Shown piece by piece: positions 7,988 to 16,802 of a stretch of 64,000 nucleotides of DNA; the stretch's first letter is position 1, and every line of letters starts with the position of its first letter. The stretch lies in assembly GCF_900142735.1 (NCBI RefSeq), contig NZ_FRBY01000001.1, positions 434,001-498,000 of the forward strand. The letters are read 5' to 3'. The translations under genes were made by a program, and so were the position numbers. Under the pieces are notes generated by a model. It saw nothing but the letters and a program-made list of their open reading frames with translations, was not told where the DNA came from and searched no databases. This DNA comes from Flavobacterium saccharophilum. Its GTDB lineage: Bacteria > Bacteroidota > Bacteroidia > Flavobacteriales > Flavobacteriaceae.

Positions 7988-8365
7988 ATGCTCAACAAAG
8001 GCCTTAGAGACGAAGAAAGTATCAGAATAGAAAACACGCTCCGAACTTTACACGCACTTATCTTTGTGCCAAGGTTTTGGAACGCTGAAGATATTAGCCT
8101 GGTAGATGAGCAACTGAAGAGTTTTGGTTTAAGTTTAGAACGAACAATTGAAATACCGGAAGAAGAATTAATTATTCTGCTTCAGAGATGCCATTTAGAT
8201 TGGAATCAACAAGAGCAATTTGCTGATATTTTGATTCATTTATCTCAAGAAAAACAATTTGATTTCTTAGGTAAAGCACTTGCTATTTACCAATACATCC
8301 AGCGAGAAAGCAAGGTTTTCTCCTTTGGAATAAATGCCAAAATCACATCCGTTAAAAACAAATAA
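7988..8365 (+). CDS. Hypothetical protein in the heme cluster
   Basis: The product is 125 residues. I do not recognise the family. It is soluble and rich in Leu, Glu and Gln, with predicted helices. It lacks a signal peptide, membrane segment or metal-binding motif; a single His/Cys pair sits in LLQRCHLDWNQQEQF near residue 75. The start ATG at 7988 follows the hairpin. The gene ends 2 nt before the GNAT gene, which itself overlaps hemF, so all three are likely co-transcribed and coupled. That position hints at a link with heme synthesis, but no function is assigned. Confidence 0.7.
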   Translation: MLNKGLRDEESIRIENTLRTLHALIFVPRFWNAEDISLVDEQLKSFGLSLERTIEIPEEELIILLQRCHLDWNQQEQFADILIHLSQEKQFDFLGKALAIYQYIQRESKVFSFGINAKITSVKNK

Positions 8366-8367
8366 AC

Positions 8368-8919
8368 ATGAGTTTTACAGATTGGAAAATAGATCGAATT
8401 GAAAATGTTACTGCTGAAGAATTTTTCACGCTAGTCAATAAAAATAAAAATCACATCCACAAAACTTTTCCTGTAACCCTTGCCAATTCTGATTCTTTAG
8501 AGAAAGCTAAAGATTTTCTGGCAGTCAGTCAGGATAAAGAAAAAAATAATGAATGGTTTTATTTTTACGCAAGAGACATCAAAACCAATGCTTTGATTGG
8601 TTATTTATGCGTAAAAACTATAGATTATCGCATCTCAAAATGTGAATTAGGTTATTTTACCGATGAAGATTATCAGGGAAAGGGAATCACATCAAAAATG
8701 GTTTCAAATGCACTTGAATTCTCTTTCAACGAATTGAAGCTGAACAAAGTTTTCATCTGCACACAAGAAATTAACTTTGCAAGTCAGCGCGTTGCATTAA
8801 AACACAATTTCAAACAAGAAGGAATTTTACGAGACGAATTTAGAAATGGTGATGGCGAATTGCAGAACACTGTTTATTTCGGATTGCTTAAATCAGAATA
8901 CAATACTCATGAAAGATAA
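8368..8919 (+). CDS. GNAT acetyltransferase, RimJ/RimL type
   Basis: The product is 183 residues, the usual length of RimJ/RimL-type N-acetyltransferases. The acetyl-CoA binding motif A is ELGYFTDEDYQGKGITSKMV near residues 90-110. It is followed by the motif B-like LKLNKVFICTQEINFASQRV, ALKHNFKQEG and a C-terminal VYFGLLKSEY. The substrate is probably a protein N-terminus or a small amine and cannot be named. Its last 11 nt overlap the hemF start, suggesting translational coupling. Confidence 0.88.
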   Translation: MSFTDWKIDRIENVTAEEFFTLVNKNKNHIHKTFPVTLANSDSLEKAKDFLAVSQDKEKNNEWFYFYARDIKTNALIGYLCVKTIDYRISKCELGYFTDEDYQGKGITSKMVSNALEFSFNELKLNKVFICTQEINFASQRVALKHNFKQEGILRDEFRNGDGELQNTVYFGLLKSEYNTHER

Positions 8920-9811
8920 ATTTTACGCATACATACAAAATCTACAAGACCAAATCTGTGCCGGATTAGAAGCTGTTGACGGAACAGCAAAATTCCGTGA
9001 AGATCTTTGGAAACGCCCGGAAGGCGGTGGTGGAAGAACTCGCGTTATTGAAAACGGTGCAGTTTTCGAGAAAGGCGGCGTTAACATTTCAGCCGTTCAT
9101 GGAAAATTACCGGAAGCGATGCAGAAAATGTTTGGCGTTGGCGAAGCTGATTTCTTTGCTTGTGGATTAAGTTTGGTTTTACATCCAAAAAATCCAATGA
9201 CACCAACAGTTCACGCAAACTGGCGTTATTTTGAAATGTACGATGAACACGGAAAAGTAATCGAACAATGGTTTGGCGGTGGTCAGGATTTAACGCCTTA
9301 TTATCTGTTTGAAGAAGATGCAACTCACTTTCATCAAACTTGTAAAACCGCTTGTGACAAGCATAATCCAGAGTTTTATCCAAAATATAAAAAACAATGT
9401 GACGCTTATTTTTGGAATGCGCACCGAAACGAAGCGCGTGGAATTGGCGGTTTGTTCTTTGATTATTGCAAAGCAAATGAGTCAATGTCGATGGAAGATT
9501 GGTTCAATTTCGTTTCTGAAGTTGGAAATAGTTTCTTAGAAGCTTATGTTCCAATTGTGGAGAAAAGAAAGAATATAGCCTATACTCCTGAAAACAGAAA
9601 TTGGCAGGAAATCCGCCGTGGCCGTTATGTGGAGTTCAACTTGGTTCATGACAAAGGAACTTTGTTCGGCTTAAGAACCAACGGAAGAATTGAAAGTATT
9701 TTAATGAGTTTGCCTCCGCATGTGCAATGGGTTTACGATCATCATGCAGAAGCAGGAAGTGAAGAAGAAAAATTGGTAAATGTGTTGGAAAATCCGAGGG
9801 AATGGATTTAA
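8909..9811 (+). CDS. hemF: Oxygen-dependent coproporphyrinogen III oxidase HemF
   Basis: The product is 300 residues from the ATG at 8909 (MKDKFYAYIQNLQ). The frame opens upstream at 8846 but that part lies in the GNAT gene in another phase. It oxidatively decarboxylates coproporphyrinogen III to protoporphyrinogen IX using O2, so it works under aerobic conditions. Landmarks are the Gly-rich RPEGGGGRTRVIENG, FEKGGVNISAVHG, HANWRYFEMYD, EQWFGGGQDLTPYYLFEEDA, RGIGGLFFD, RRGRYVEFNLVHDKGTLFGL and the C-terminal SLPPHVQWVYDH. All are intact. Confidence 0.97.
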   Translation: MKDKFYAYIQNLQDQICAGLEAVDGTAKFREDLWKRPEGGGGRTRVIENGAVFEKGGVNISAVHGKLPEAMQKMFGVGEADFFACGLSLVLHPKNPMTPTVHANWRYFEMYDEHGKVIEQWFGGGQDLTPYYLFEEDATHFHQTCKTACDKHNPEFYPKYKKQCDAYFWNAHRNEARGIGGLFFDYCKANESMSMEDWFNFVSEVGNSFLEAYVPIVEKRKNIAYTPENRNWQEIRRGRYVEFNLVHDKGTLFGLRTNGRIESILMSLPPHVQWVYDHHAEAGSEEEKLVNVLENPREWI

Positions 9812-9841
9812 ATATTAGTTGAATTAAGATAACAACATTAC

Positions 9842-10147
9842 GCTCCTACGGAGCTAAAATTCAAATCGTTAAATAGTATCTATAGACATAATGCTCCTCT
9901 GGAGCTTCAATTTAAAATGTGGTTTCATTTATTAAAACTCCAAAATTAATTGACTAATTTTAATGCAATTAAGTCCCATAGGGACAACATGTTTATAGCA
10001 ATTTTGTAGATTTATTTTATTGAACCCCAGCGGGGTGGCATTTATTTAAATCTACAATCAATTAGAATTGGATAATATATTTCGCTCCTCTGGAGCTTAA
10101 ATCCTAGATGTTAAATTTTATCTATAAACATAATGCTCCTCTGGAGC
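9842..10147. repeat. Cluster of three paired-hairpin (REP/BIME-like) elements
   Basis: The 373-nt gap between hemF and the aldolase holds six 13-nt hairpins, each with a 5-bp stem and 3-nt loop. They start at 9842 (gctcctacggagc), 9893 (gctcctctggagc), 9973 (gtcccatagggac), 10024 (accccagcggggt), 10084 and 10135 (both gctcctctggagc). They group into three pairs, and within every pair the spacer is exactly 38 nt, a 51-nt pitch. The first and third spacers end in near-identical sequence (atctataaacataat). The middle pair carries a related spacer in the opposite orientation. No reading frame lies in the gap. The layout resembles bacterial REP/BIME dimers. Confidence 0.85.
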
Positions 10148-10184
10148 TTTTGAATAATGAATAAAACCCTTTAAAATCATTATT

Positions 10185-11087
10185 ATGGAAAAGAGAGAAA
10201 TGAACATTGCACAATTAGATCGCATGCATTCCGGAAAAGGATTTATTGCCGCACTAGATCAAAGTGGCGGAAGCACACCAAAAGCGTTAGCGCAATACGG
10301 AGTACAAGAAAGCAGTTTCACAAATGATGAAGAAATGTACACGCTTGTACATGAAATGAGAACCCGTATTATTAAAAGCCCTGCATTTAAAAGCGACTAT
10401 ATCCTTGGTGCTATTTTGTTTGAAAACACCATGGATCGCAAAATTGACGGACAATGGACTGCCAATTATTTATGGGAAAAGAAAAACATCGTTCCGTTTT
10501 TAAAAGTAGACAAAGGACTTGCTGATCTTGCCAATGGCGTACAATTGATGAAACCAATTTCTAATTTAGATGAATTATTAGATAGAGCTGTAGATAAAAA
10601 CGTTTTTGGAACCAAAATGCGTTCTGTTATCAAAGAAGCAAATGCTGAAGGAATTCGTGAAGTTGTAGAACAGCAATTTAAAGTTGGTTTACAAATATTC
10701 GAAAAAGGACTAGTGCCGATTATTGAACCGGAAGTTGATATTTACAGTGCTGACAAAGAAAAATCAGAAGAAATTTTGAAGGAAGAAATCCAGAAGCAAC
10801 TTAACTTGTTGGATAAAGATGTTAAAGTAATGTTGAAATTGTCTATCCCGACTGTAAATGACTTTTACAAAGATTTGATGTCTGATCCGCATGTTGTACG
10901 TGTTGTGGCCTTGTCCGGAGGATATTCAGAAGAAGAAGCCAATGCTAAACTAACGCAAAACCATGGTTTGATTGCCAGTTTCTCAAGAGCACTTTCTGAA
11001 GGTCTTTCTGCTGGACAGTCTGATGAAGAATTTAACCAAAAACTTGATAAAACCATAAAAGCGATTTATACCGCTTCAATTACATAA
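10185..11087 (+). CDS. Class I fructose-bisphosphate aldolase
   Basis: The product is 300 residues and cleaves fructose 1,6-bisphosphate through a Schiff base. Class I identity is supported by [18 protein letters not shown] near the start, [33 protein letters not shown] and KLSIPT, where KVMLKLSIP carries the likely Schiff-base Lys, then the phosphate-binding [10 protein letters not shown] second ATG five codons in is an equally plausible start. It sits between hemF and hemB, which have no metabolic link to it. It may have its own promoter in the upstream repeat gap, but none was clear. Confidence 0.92.
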   Translation: MEKREMNIAQLDRMHSGKGFIAALDQSGGSTPKALAQYGVQESSFTNDEEMYTLVHEMRTRIIKSPAFKSDYILGAILFENTMDRKIDGQWTANYLWEKKNIVPFLKVDKGLADLANGVQLMKPISNLDELLDRAVDKNVFGTKMRSVIKEANAEGIREVVEQQFKVGLQIFEKGLVPIIEPEVDIYSADKEKSEEILKEEIQKQLNLLDKDVKVMLKLSIPTVNDFYKDLMSDPHVVRVVALSGGYSEEEANAKLTQNHGLIASFSRALSEGLSAGQSDEEFNQKLDKTIKAIYTASIT

Positions 11088-11144
11088 AAAAATTAGAATA
11101 ACTTCAGGATAAAACCTGAAACATGAAACTTTAAACAAAAAAAT

Positions 11145-12140
11145 ATGTTCCCATTACAAAGAGGCAGAAGACTACGAGTAAATGAATCTATCCGTAGTTT
11201 AGTTCGCGAAACAACATTGAGTCCAACTGATTTTATGTTCCCAATGTTTATTGCAGAAGGCGAAAATTATAAAGTTGAAATTCCATCCATGCCGGGAATT
11301 TTCCGTCGTTCGATCGACTTAACCGTTGAAGAAGTAAAAGAAATTTTTGCTTTAGGAATTCGCGCTGTCAACATTTATGTAAAAGTAGATGAATCACTAA
11401 AAGACAATACCGGAAAAGAAGCCTGGAATCCAAACGGATTAATGCAAAACGCCATTAAAGCTATAAAAGCAGCTTGCCCTGAAATGGTTGTAATGCCGGA
11501 TGTTGCCCTTGATCCTTATTCAATTTATGGTCATGACGGAATAATCGAAAATGGAGATGTTGCCAATGATGCTACCAATGACGCATTGGTAAAAATGGCG
11601 GTTTCACACGCACAAGCCGGAGCCGATTTTGTAGCACCAAGCGACATGATGGACGGACGTATTTTGCGTTTACGCCAGGGATTGGATGCAGTAGGTTTTC
11701 ATAATGTGGGTATTATGAGTTACTCAGCTAAATATGCTTCTGCATTTTATGGCCCGTTTCGTGATGCGTTGGACAGTGCACCAAGAGAAGCTGATGTGGT
11801 TGTTCCGAAAGACAAAAAAACATATCAAATGGATTATGCCAATCGTATCGAAGCCATCAGAGAAACCCTAATGGATGTCGAAGAAGGTGCTGATATGGTA
11901 ATGGTGAAACCCGGAATTGCTTATCTGGATATTGTACGCGAAGTAAAAAATGCGGTAAATGTTCCGGTAACTGTTTTTCACGTTTCAGGAGAATATGCCA
12001 TGATTAAGGCTGCTGCTGAAAGGGGCTGGCTGAATAATGATAAGATTATGATGGAGCAGTTAATGTGTATTAAAAGAGCGGGAGCAAGTTTAATTTCGAC
12101 TTATTTTGCGAAAGAAGCTGCAATTATTTTAAACAAGTAA
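11145..12140 (+). CDS. hemB: Delta-aminolevulinic acid dehydratase (porphobilinogen synthase) HemB
   Basis: The product is 331 residues. It condenses two 5-aminolevulinate molecules into porphobilinogen. The two active-site lysines are K196 in SYSAKYASAFYGPF and K255 in MVMVKPGIAYLD. The metal-site region reads PDVALDPYSIYGHDG: the three Cys of zinc-type enzymes are replaced by Ala/Asp, the pattern of Mg-type, zinc-independent enzymes such as that of Pseudomonas aeruginosa. ATG at 11145 begins the conserved RGRRLR N-terminus. A degenerate arm of the gtttcag repeat lies just upstream at 11112-11136. Confidence 0.96.
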   Translation: MFPLQRGRRLRVNESIRSLVRETTLSPTDFMFPMFIAEGENYKVEIPSMPGIFRRSIDLTVEEVKEIFALGIRAVNIYVKVDESLKDNTGKEAWNPNGLMQNAIKAIKAACPEMVVMPDVALDPYSIYGHDGIIENGDVANDATNDALVKMAVSHAQAGADFVAPSDMMDGRILRLRQGLDAVGFHNVGIMSYSAKYASAFYGPFRDALDSAPREADVVVPKDKKTYQMDYANRIEAIRETLMDVEEGADMVMVKPGIAYLDIVREVKNAVNVPVTVFHVSGEYAMIKAAAERGWLNNDKIMMEQLMCIKRAGASLISTYFAKEAAIILNK

Positions 12141-12192
12141 TTAGTGACAAAAAAAGTATATTTTAGCGTTTCAATTTAAACCCTAAAAATAC

Positions 12193-13110
12193 ATGAAAAA
12201 CTTATTACTTAGTTTTATGATGGCTACTACTTTAACAGCTGTGGCACAAGAAATTAGAATTAAAAAAGATAAAATTAGTATTGATGAAACGGAGGTTGCG
12301 ATTTTAGATAAAGAAAAAGTAGTTTACAAAATCTTATCTCTTGACAACCGCCCGATCTTTTCAATAGAGCGTAAAAGCAATTCTTTACTTGATGGTTCAA
12401 CTGTTTATTGGTCACTTCTTACTGATCTAAGCAACAATAAAACCAATGAAATTATTGATTACGGAAAAGATCAGGGATTAAGTTTTCAAAGAACAATCGT
12501 GGCAAGTGTTTGTAATGATAAATATAAATTTATTAGTGCATCTGGTATAGACGAAAAAGGTGTTTTAGAGTTTATTAATGGAACTCCGACAGATATTAAA
12601 AAAGTATTTGCTGATGCAGACCAAAAAACAAAAGAGCAGTTAAAAACAGAATATGACGCAATGACTGCACTGAATGTAAAAGTTGCTGGTGGTACAATTT
12701 ACCAAAAACAAGAGGTTTATAAAAATGGTGCTCCTGTATTAGAATATGTAGCAATTGGTGATGTGACTAAAAGTAACGTTACGTTTATGCCAAACTTCCC
12801 ACCAAGTTTAGTTTATACTGTAAATTCTACTTTTACAGAAATAGACAATAATAACAGAGAACAAAGGAGAACAAGAGTGGTTGCTGCATGGTATGCTACA
12901 AAAACAGGTTACAGAAACCCTAATACGGATAAAAATATTAAAGACGAAATCATTACTCCTGATAACAAATATTTTAATTTGAGAGGAACTCTTACTGATC
13001 ATGAAAAATTCAATCTGGATTTTTATGGTAATGAAGATAAAGATTTACTGTCAAAACAAATCGTTGCAAAATTGCTTTATAATGGTTACAAATTTGAAGC
13101 AATGAAATAA
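12193..13110 (+). CDS. Secreted or periplasmic protein of unknown function
   Basis: The product is 305 residues. Residues 1-19 form a typical signal peptide (MKNLLLSFMMATTLTAVAQ) with likely cleavage after AVAQ. The mature part is mostly polar with beta-rich patterning, one Cys, and no recognised domain. It is followed after 14 nt by a lipoprotein cytochrome c and is preceded by hemB after 52 nt. It may be co-transcribed with the cytochrome. I cannot assign a role. Confidence 0.75.
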   Translation: MKNLLLSFMMATTLTAVAQEIRIKKDKISIDETEVAILDKEKVVYKILSLDNRPIFSIERKSNSLLDGSTVYWSLLTDLSNNKTNEIIDYGKDQGLSFQRTIVASVCNDKYKFISASGIDEKGVLEFINGTPTDIKKVFADADQKTKEQLKTEYDAMTALNVKVAGGTIYQKQEVYKNGAPVLEYVAIGDVTKSNVTFMPNFPPSLVYTVNSTFTEIDNNNREQRRTRVVAAWYATKTGYRNPNTDKNIKDEIITPDNKYFNLRGTLTDHEKFNLDFYGNEDKDLLSKQIVAKLLYNGYKFEAMK

Positions 13111-13124
13111 TAATTAATTTAATA

Positions 13125-13532
13125 ATGAAAAAAGTATTATTCTTAAGTGCCGTTTTAGCTTTAGCATCTTGTAAAAAAGAGCAGGAACCTTTTGGAAAAT
13201 CAACTGAAACTACAACTGAAACCTATTCTGAAGGAGAATCGGCGGAAGTCAAAACACCCGAAGCTTTAGGTAAATCAATTTTTGAAGGAAAAGGAAATTG
13301 TATTTCCTGCCATCAGGTTGATCAAAAAGTTATTGGCCCGAGTATTCAGGAAATCGGAAAAATTTACAAAGACAAAAAAGGCGATATTGTTACTTTCCTT
13401 AAAGGAAATGCAGATCCAATTGTTGATCCGAGTCAATTTTCAGTTATGAAAACTAACTTTCCTGTAACGCAGGCAATGTCTGATGAAGAATTAAAGGCAA
13501 TAGAAGCTTACATATACAGCAATTTGAAATAA
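13125..13532 (+). CDS. Lipoprotein c-type cytochrome (monoheme, class I)
   Basis: The product is 135 residues. The lipobox LASC ends at Cys16, so it is probably a lipid-anchored protein. A Ser/Thr/Glu-rich linker leads to one heme c motif C59-I-S-C62-H63 in KGNCISCHQ, followed by VIGPS typical of class I cytochromes. Met residues in SVMKTNFP are candidates for the axial ligand. The C-terminal LKAIEAYIYS is the usual closing helix. It probably shuttles electrons in the respiratory chain in the periplasm. The terminator at 13551 closes the transcript. Confidence 0.92.
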   Translation: MKKVLFLSAVLALASCKKEQEPFGKSTETTTETYSEGESAEVKTPEALGKSIFEGKGNCISCHQVDQKVIGPSIQEIGKIYKDKKGDIVTFLKGNADPIVDPSQFSVMKTNFPVTQAMSDEELKAIEAYIYSNLK

Positions 13533-13550
13533 ATTGCAAAGTACTTAAAC

Positions 13551-13581
13551 AAAAAACGGCGCTAAATTAGCGCCGTTTTTT
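13551..13581. terminator. Bidirectional intrinsic terminator
   Basis: The stem cggcgcta (13557-13564) pairs with tagcgccg (13568-13575) around a 3-nt loop, and is flanked by an A-tract at 13551-13556 and a T-tract at 13576-13581. It lies between two convergent genes, 18 nt after the cytochrome stop and 13 nt from the M13 peptidase stop, and can serve both directions. Confidence 0.93.
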
Positions 13582-13594
13582 TATGATTATAAGA

Positions 13595-15655
13595 TTACCA
13601 GATTTTTACTCTTTTCGCTGGTTCTATATACATTTTATCTCCCGCTTTAATTCCGAATGCCTGATAAAAAGCATCAACATTCTGAATTGGCACATAAGCT
13701 CTATACATTCCCGGAGAGTGTGGATCTGTTTTCACCTGACTTTTAATTGCCTCATCTCTGGTTTTTGTTCTCCAAACGGTAGCCCAGGAAATAAAGAAAC
13801 GTTGTTCAGGTGTAAATCCGTCAATTAAACCTGGATTTCCATGTGCTTTTAAGTACAATTGCAATCCATCGTAAGCAGCATTAATTCCGCCTAAATCTCC
13901 AATATTTTCGCCCAAAGTAAATTTACCATCTACGTGAATTCCAGGCAATGGCTCTAAAGCGCTATATTGATCTGCAAGTTCGTTACCTAATGTTGTAAAT
14001 TGTTTTAAATCGTCAGCTGTCCACCAATCTACAAGATTTCCATCTGCATTATAACGTGCTCCTGAATCATCAAAACCATGTGAAATTTCGTGACCAATTA
14101 CAGCTCCAATTCCACCATAATTTACAGCTTCATCAGCTTGATAATTGTAAAAAGGTGGTTGTAAAATTGCTGCAGGGAAAACAATTTCATTGTAAGATGG
14201 GTTGTAATACGCATTAACAGTTTGTGGTGACATTCCCCACTCTGTTTTATCCACTGGCTTATTTAATTTTTCTAAACCTTTCTTGAAATTCCATTTTGAT
14301 AAATTGTGTGCATTCTCAAAATAACTTCCACCTTCGGCAACACTTTTAATTTCCAGAGCAGAATAATCTTTCCATTTGTCCGGATACCCCACTTTTATAG
14401 TGATTTTGTTCAATTTCTCAATTGCTTTTACTTTTGTAGCATCAGACATCCATGCTAAATTATTAATACGGTTTTGGTAAGCCGTAATCACATTGTGGAT
14501 CATGTCGATCGCTTTGGTTTTTGCTTCAGCAGGAAAAACTTTCTCTACATAAAGCTTACCAAGTGCTTCTCCAATACTTCTGTTTACCACTTGCAAAGCC
14601 GTTTCTTCACGAGGTAATTGTTTAATTGCTCCTCTTAAAGTTTTGCTGTAAAAGTCAAAATTTGCCGTTTCAATTTCAGTAGTTAAATATGAAGTTGAAC
14701 GATTCAATAAAGTCCATTTTAAATATTCTTTCCATTGTGGTACTTTGTTTTCAGTAAAAACGGTTTGCAAAGCTTTCATATATCGTGGTTCAATAACTAC
14801 AACTGTGTCCAGTTTAGCCAAACCAAGTCCTGTAAAATAAGCATCCCATTTAATCGCCGGAGTTAACTTTTGAAGTTCAGCAACAGTCATTGGGTTATAT
14901 TGAAGACGGCTGTCTCTGCTCTCAACACGATTTAATCTCGGACTTGACAAAGAAGTTTCCAAAGCAAGGATTTCTGTTGCGCTCTGTTTTGCTTTTTCAG
15001 GAGATTCTCCAATAAACTGCATCATTCTGGCAACATGAAGCTCATATTTCGCACGTTTTTCTTTTGAATCCTTATCTTCAGAAGTGTAATAATCTTTATC
15101 AGATAAACCCAATCGGCTTACGCCAAGGCTTACTGAATTTTTTGAACTGTTTTTTTCATCAGCTCCAATATAAATTCCGAAGAAATCATTTCCACCCTGA
15201 GGTTCCATTTCTACCAAATACTTTTGAAGATCAGCTACATTTTTAATAGCGTCAATTTTTTTCAGGTACGGTTTCAAAGGTTCTATTCCTCTTTTATTTC
15301 TTCCTACTGTATCTAAAACGGTATTAAATAAATTTACCGCCTTGCCCTGATCAGTATCCGATTTATACTTTGGATTTTTTGAAGCTTCCTTCAAAATTGC
15401 CATTGCATCTTTATCTGTCTTTTTAATCAATTCATTAAAACTTCCCCAAGTTGTACGATCGCTTGGAATTTCAGTTTTATCTAACCAGGTTCCGTTTACA
15501 TATTGAAAAAAATCCTGACTTGGACTAACCTTCGTATTCATGTAAGAAACATTGATACCCGGTTCTTTTGGTTTTGCATCTTGAGCCTCAACTGCGCTGA
15601 ATGTAAACATTGCAGAAACTACACAAAACATAGGTTTAGTAAGCTGTTTAATCAT
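13595..15655 (-). CDS. M13 (neprilysin/PepO) zinc metalloendopeptidase
   Basis: The product is 686 residues, full length for the M13 family. A signal peptide of about 24 residues (ending SAVEA) directs it to the periplasm or outside. The zinc motif HExxH is in GAVIGHEISHGFDDSGARY at about residue 519, and the third ligand is in ENIGDLGGINAAYDG. NAYYNPSYNEIVFPAAILQPPF is the conserved substrate-binding segment and the C-terminus ends with a Trp. The N-terminal peptidase_M13_N part begins with PGINVSYMNTKVSPSQDFFQY. It degrades peptides; the physiological substrate is unknown. It is a single-gene unit. Confidence 0.95.
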   Translation of the reverse strand: MIKQLTKPMFCVVSAMFTFSAVEAQDAKPKEPGINVSYMNTKVSPSQDFFQYVNGTWLDKTEIPSDRTTWGSFNELIKKTDKDAMAILKEASKNPKYKSDTDQGKAVNLFNTVLDTVGRNKRGIEPLKPYLKKIDAIKNVADLQKYLVEMEPQGGNDFFGIYIGADEKNSSKNSVSLGVSRLGLSDKDYYTSEDKDSKEKRAKYELHVARMMQFIGESPEKAKQSATEILALETSLSSPRLNRVESRDSRLQYNPMTVAELQKLTPAIKWDAYFTGLGLAKLDTVVVIEPRYMKALQTVFTENKVPQWKEYLKWTLLNRSTSYLTTEIETANFDFYSKTLRGAIKQLPREETALQVVNRSIGEALGKLYVEKVFPAEAKTKAIDMIHNVITAYQNRINNLAWMSDATKVKAIEKLNKITIKVGYPDKWKDYSALEIKSVAEGGSYFENAHNLSKWNFKKGLEKLNKPVDKTEWGMSPQTVNAYYNPSYNEIVFPAAILQPPFYNYQADEAVNYGGIGAVIGHEISHGFDDSGARYNADGNLVDWWTADDLKQFTTLGNELADQYSALEPLPGIHVDGKFTLGENIGDLGGINAAYDGLQLYLKAHGNPGLIDGFTPEQRFFISWATVWRTKTRDEAIKSQVKTDPHSPGMYRAYVPIQNVDAFYQAFGIKAGDKMYIEPAKRVKIW

Positions 15656-15681
15656 TTTTCTTTATAGTTTTAGTATATATA

Positions 15682-15689
15682 CAAACATA
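15682..15689 (-). promoter_or_regulatory. Probable -7 box for the M13 peptidase
   Basis: Read on the minus strand, this is TATGTTTG, a match to TAnnTTTG, 26 nt upstream of the start codon. No convincing -33 box was found upstream. Confidence 0.4.
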
Positions 15690-15819
15690 TTGTTATTATT
15701 CGGAACTCTATGTTAAAATTCCTGCAATAATTTCAAGTGAGATTTTTAATGCAAAAAATCGATCATAAGCAACAAAACATTTCATGAATATATGTTTGAT
15801 TATAAGCCTTTAATTCAAA

Positions 15820-16779
15820 TTGTTTTTGGAATATTTGCTAAAACAATTTATTAAAGTGAGAGCAAAAATTCAGAATGCCTTTTCAGGAAAAATTGAAGCT
15901 ATCGGATTTCCAATTTTAGCTTTATGCTGGGTGAGTTTCTTTTGGGGAACAACCTGGTTAGCATCTAAAGAAGCAGTTAGACATATGCCGGGACTGCAGG
16001 TAGCCACTATCCGTCAATTTTTGGGAGGACTGCTTTATGTAGGTTATTTTCTAATTAAGAAAGAACCCTGGCCAAAAGGCAAGCAATGGAAAACGATTAT
16101 TATTTTATCTATTTTGAATTTTGCCTTAAGTAATGGCTTAAGCACTTGGGGAGTAAAATATATCAGCAGCGGATTGGGTGCCATTATTAGTGCGCTATTC
16201 CCTATTTGGATTATTATCATCAACTTTTTTAATGGCATAAAAATCGCCAGAGTTGCTTTATTCGGAATCCTGATTAGTTTTGGTGGAATCTGTATCATTT
16301 TCATGGATTACTTATCTGATTTCTTAAGACCTGATTTTCAATTCGGAATCCTTTTAACCATTATTTCAACTGTTACATGGGCTTTCGGGATTTTGGAAAC
16401 CAAGAAAAAAGCAGCCAGTTTTAATCCCTATTTTAGTCTAGGATTGCAGATGTTGATTTCGAGTGTATTTTTATTTGGAATTACTGAAGCTGCAGGTGCC
16501 AATATTCCTTTAAGCGAAATTTCACTAAATTCCTGGTGGGCGATTGTTTACTTAATCCTTATAGGTTCGGTCTTAACGTTTATTGCTTTTATTTATACAT
16601 TACAACATCTTCCAACGGAAATCAGTAGTATATATGTGTATATAAATCCGATAGTCGCCATGGTTTTAGGATCTTTCATTTTTGGGGAAACACTTACGCA
16701 GGCCATTGCCATTGGAGCGGTCGTAACTTTAATTGGATTGTATCTGGTTAACAAGTCTATTCGAAAGACTAAGAATTAA
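15820..16779 (+). CDS. EamA-family drug/metabolite transporter
   Basis: The product is about 319 residues with roughly ten hydrophobic membrane segments in two EamA halves. Landmarks are CWVSFFWGTTWLASKEA at the start of the first half, ATIRQFLGGLLYV, GLGAIISALFPIWI, and in the second half STVTWAFGILETKK, PTEISSIYVYINPIVAMVLG and FIFGETLTQ. It probably exports a metabolite; the substrate is unknown. The start is uncertain: the frame has no early ATG and begins with TTG at 15820; GTG at 15856 is another option. A large hairpin follows the gene. Confidence 0.88.
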   Translation: MFLEYLLKQFIKVRAKIQNAFSGKIEAIGFPILALCWVSFFWGTTWLASKEAVRHMPGLQVATIRQFLGGLLYVGYFLIKKEPWPKGKQWKTIIILSILNFALSNGLSTWGVKYISSGLGAIISALFPIWIIIINFFNGIKIARVALFGILISFGGICIIFMDYLSDFLRPDFQFGILLTIISTVTWAFGILETKKKAASFNPYFSLGLQMLISSVFLFGITEAAGANIPLSEISLNSWWAIVYLILIGSVLTFIAFIYTLQHLPTEISSIYVYINPIVAMVLGSFIFGETLTQAIAIGAVVTLIGLYLVNKSIRKTKN

Positions 16780-16802
16780 AAGGATTATTTAAGTTTCTTT
16801 TT

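Noticed and set aside
9081-9485. Minus-strand frame of 134 residues inside hemF
   Set aside because: hemF is intact and fully conserved on the plus strand; the antisense product has no recognisable features.
9842-10147. Six hairpins as a possible CRISPR array
   Set aside because: The repeated hairpins are only 13 nt, spacers are related to one another, and one pair is inverted.
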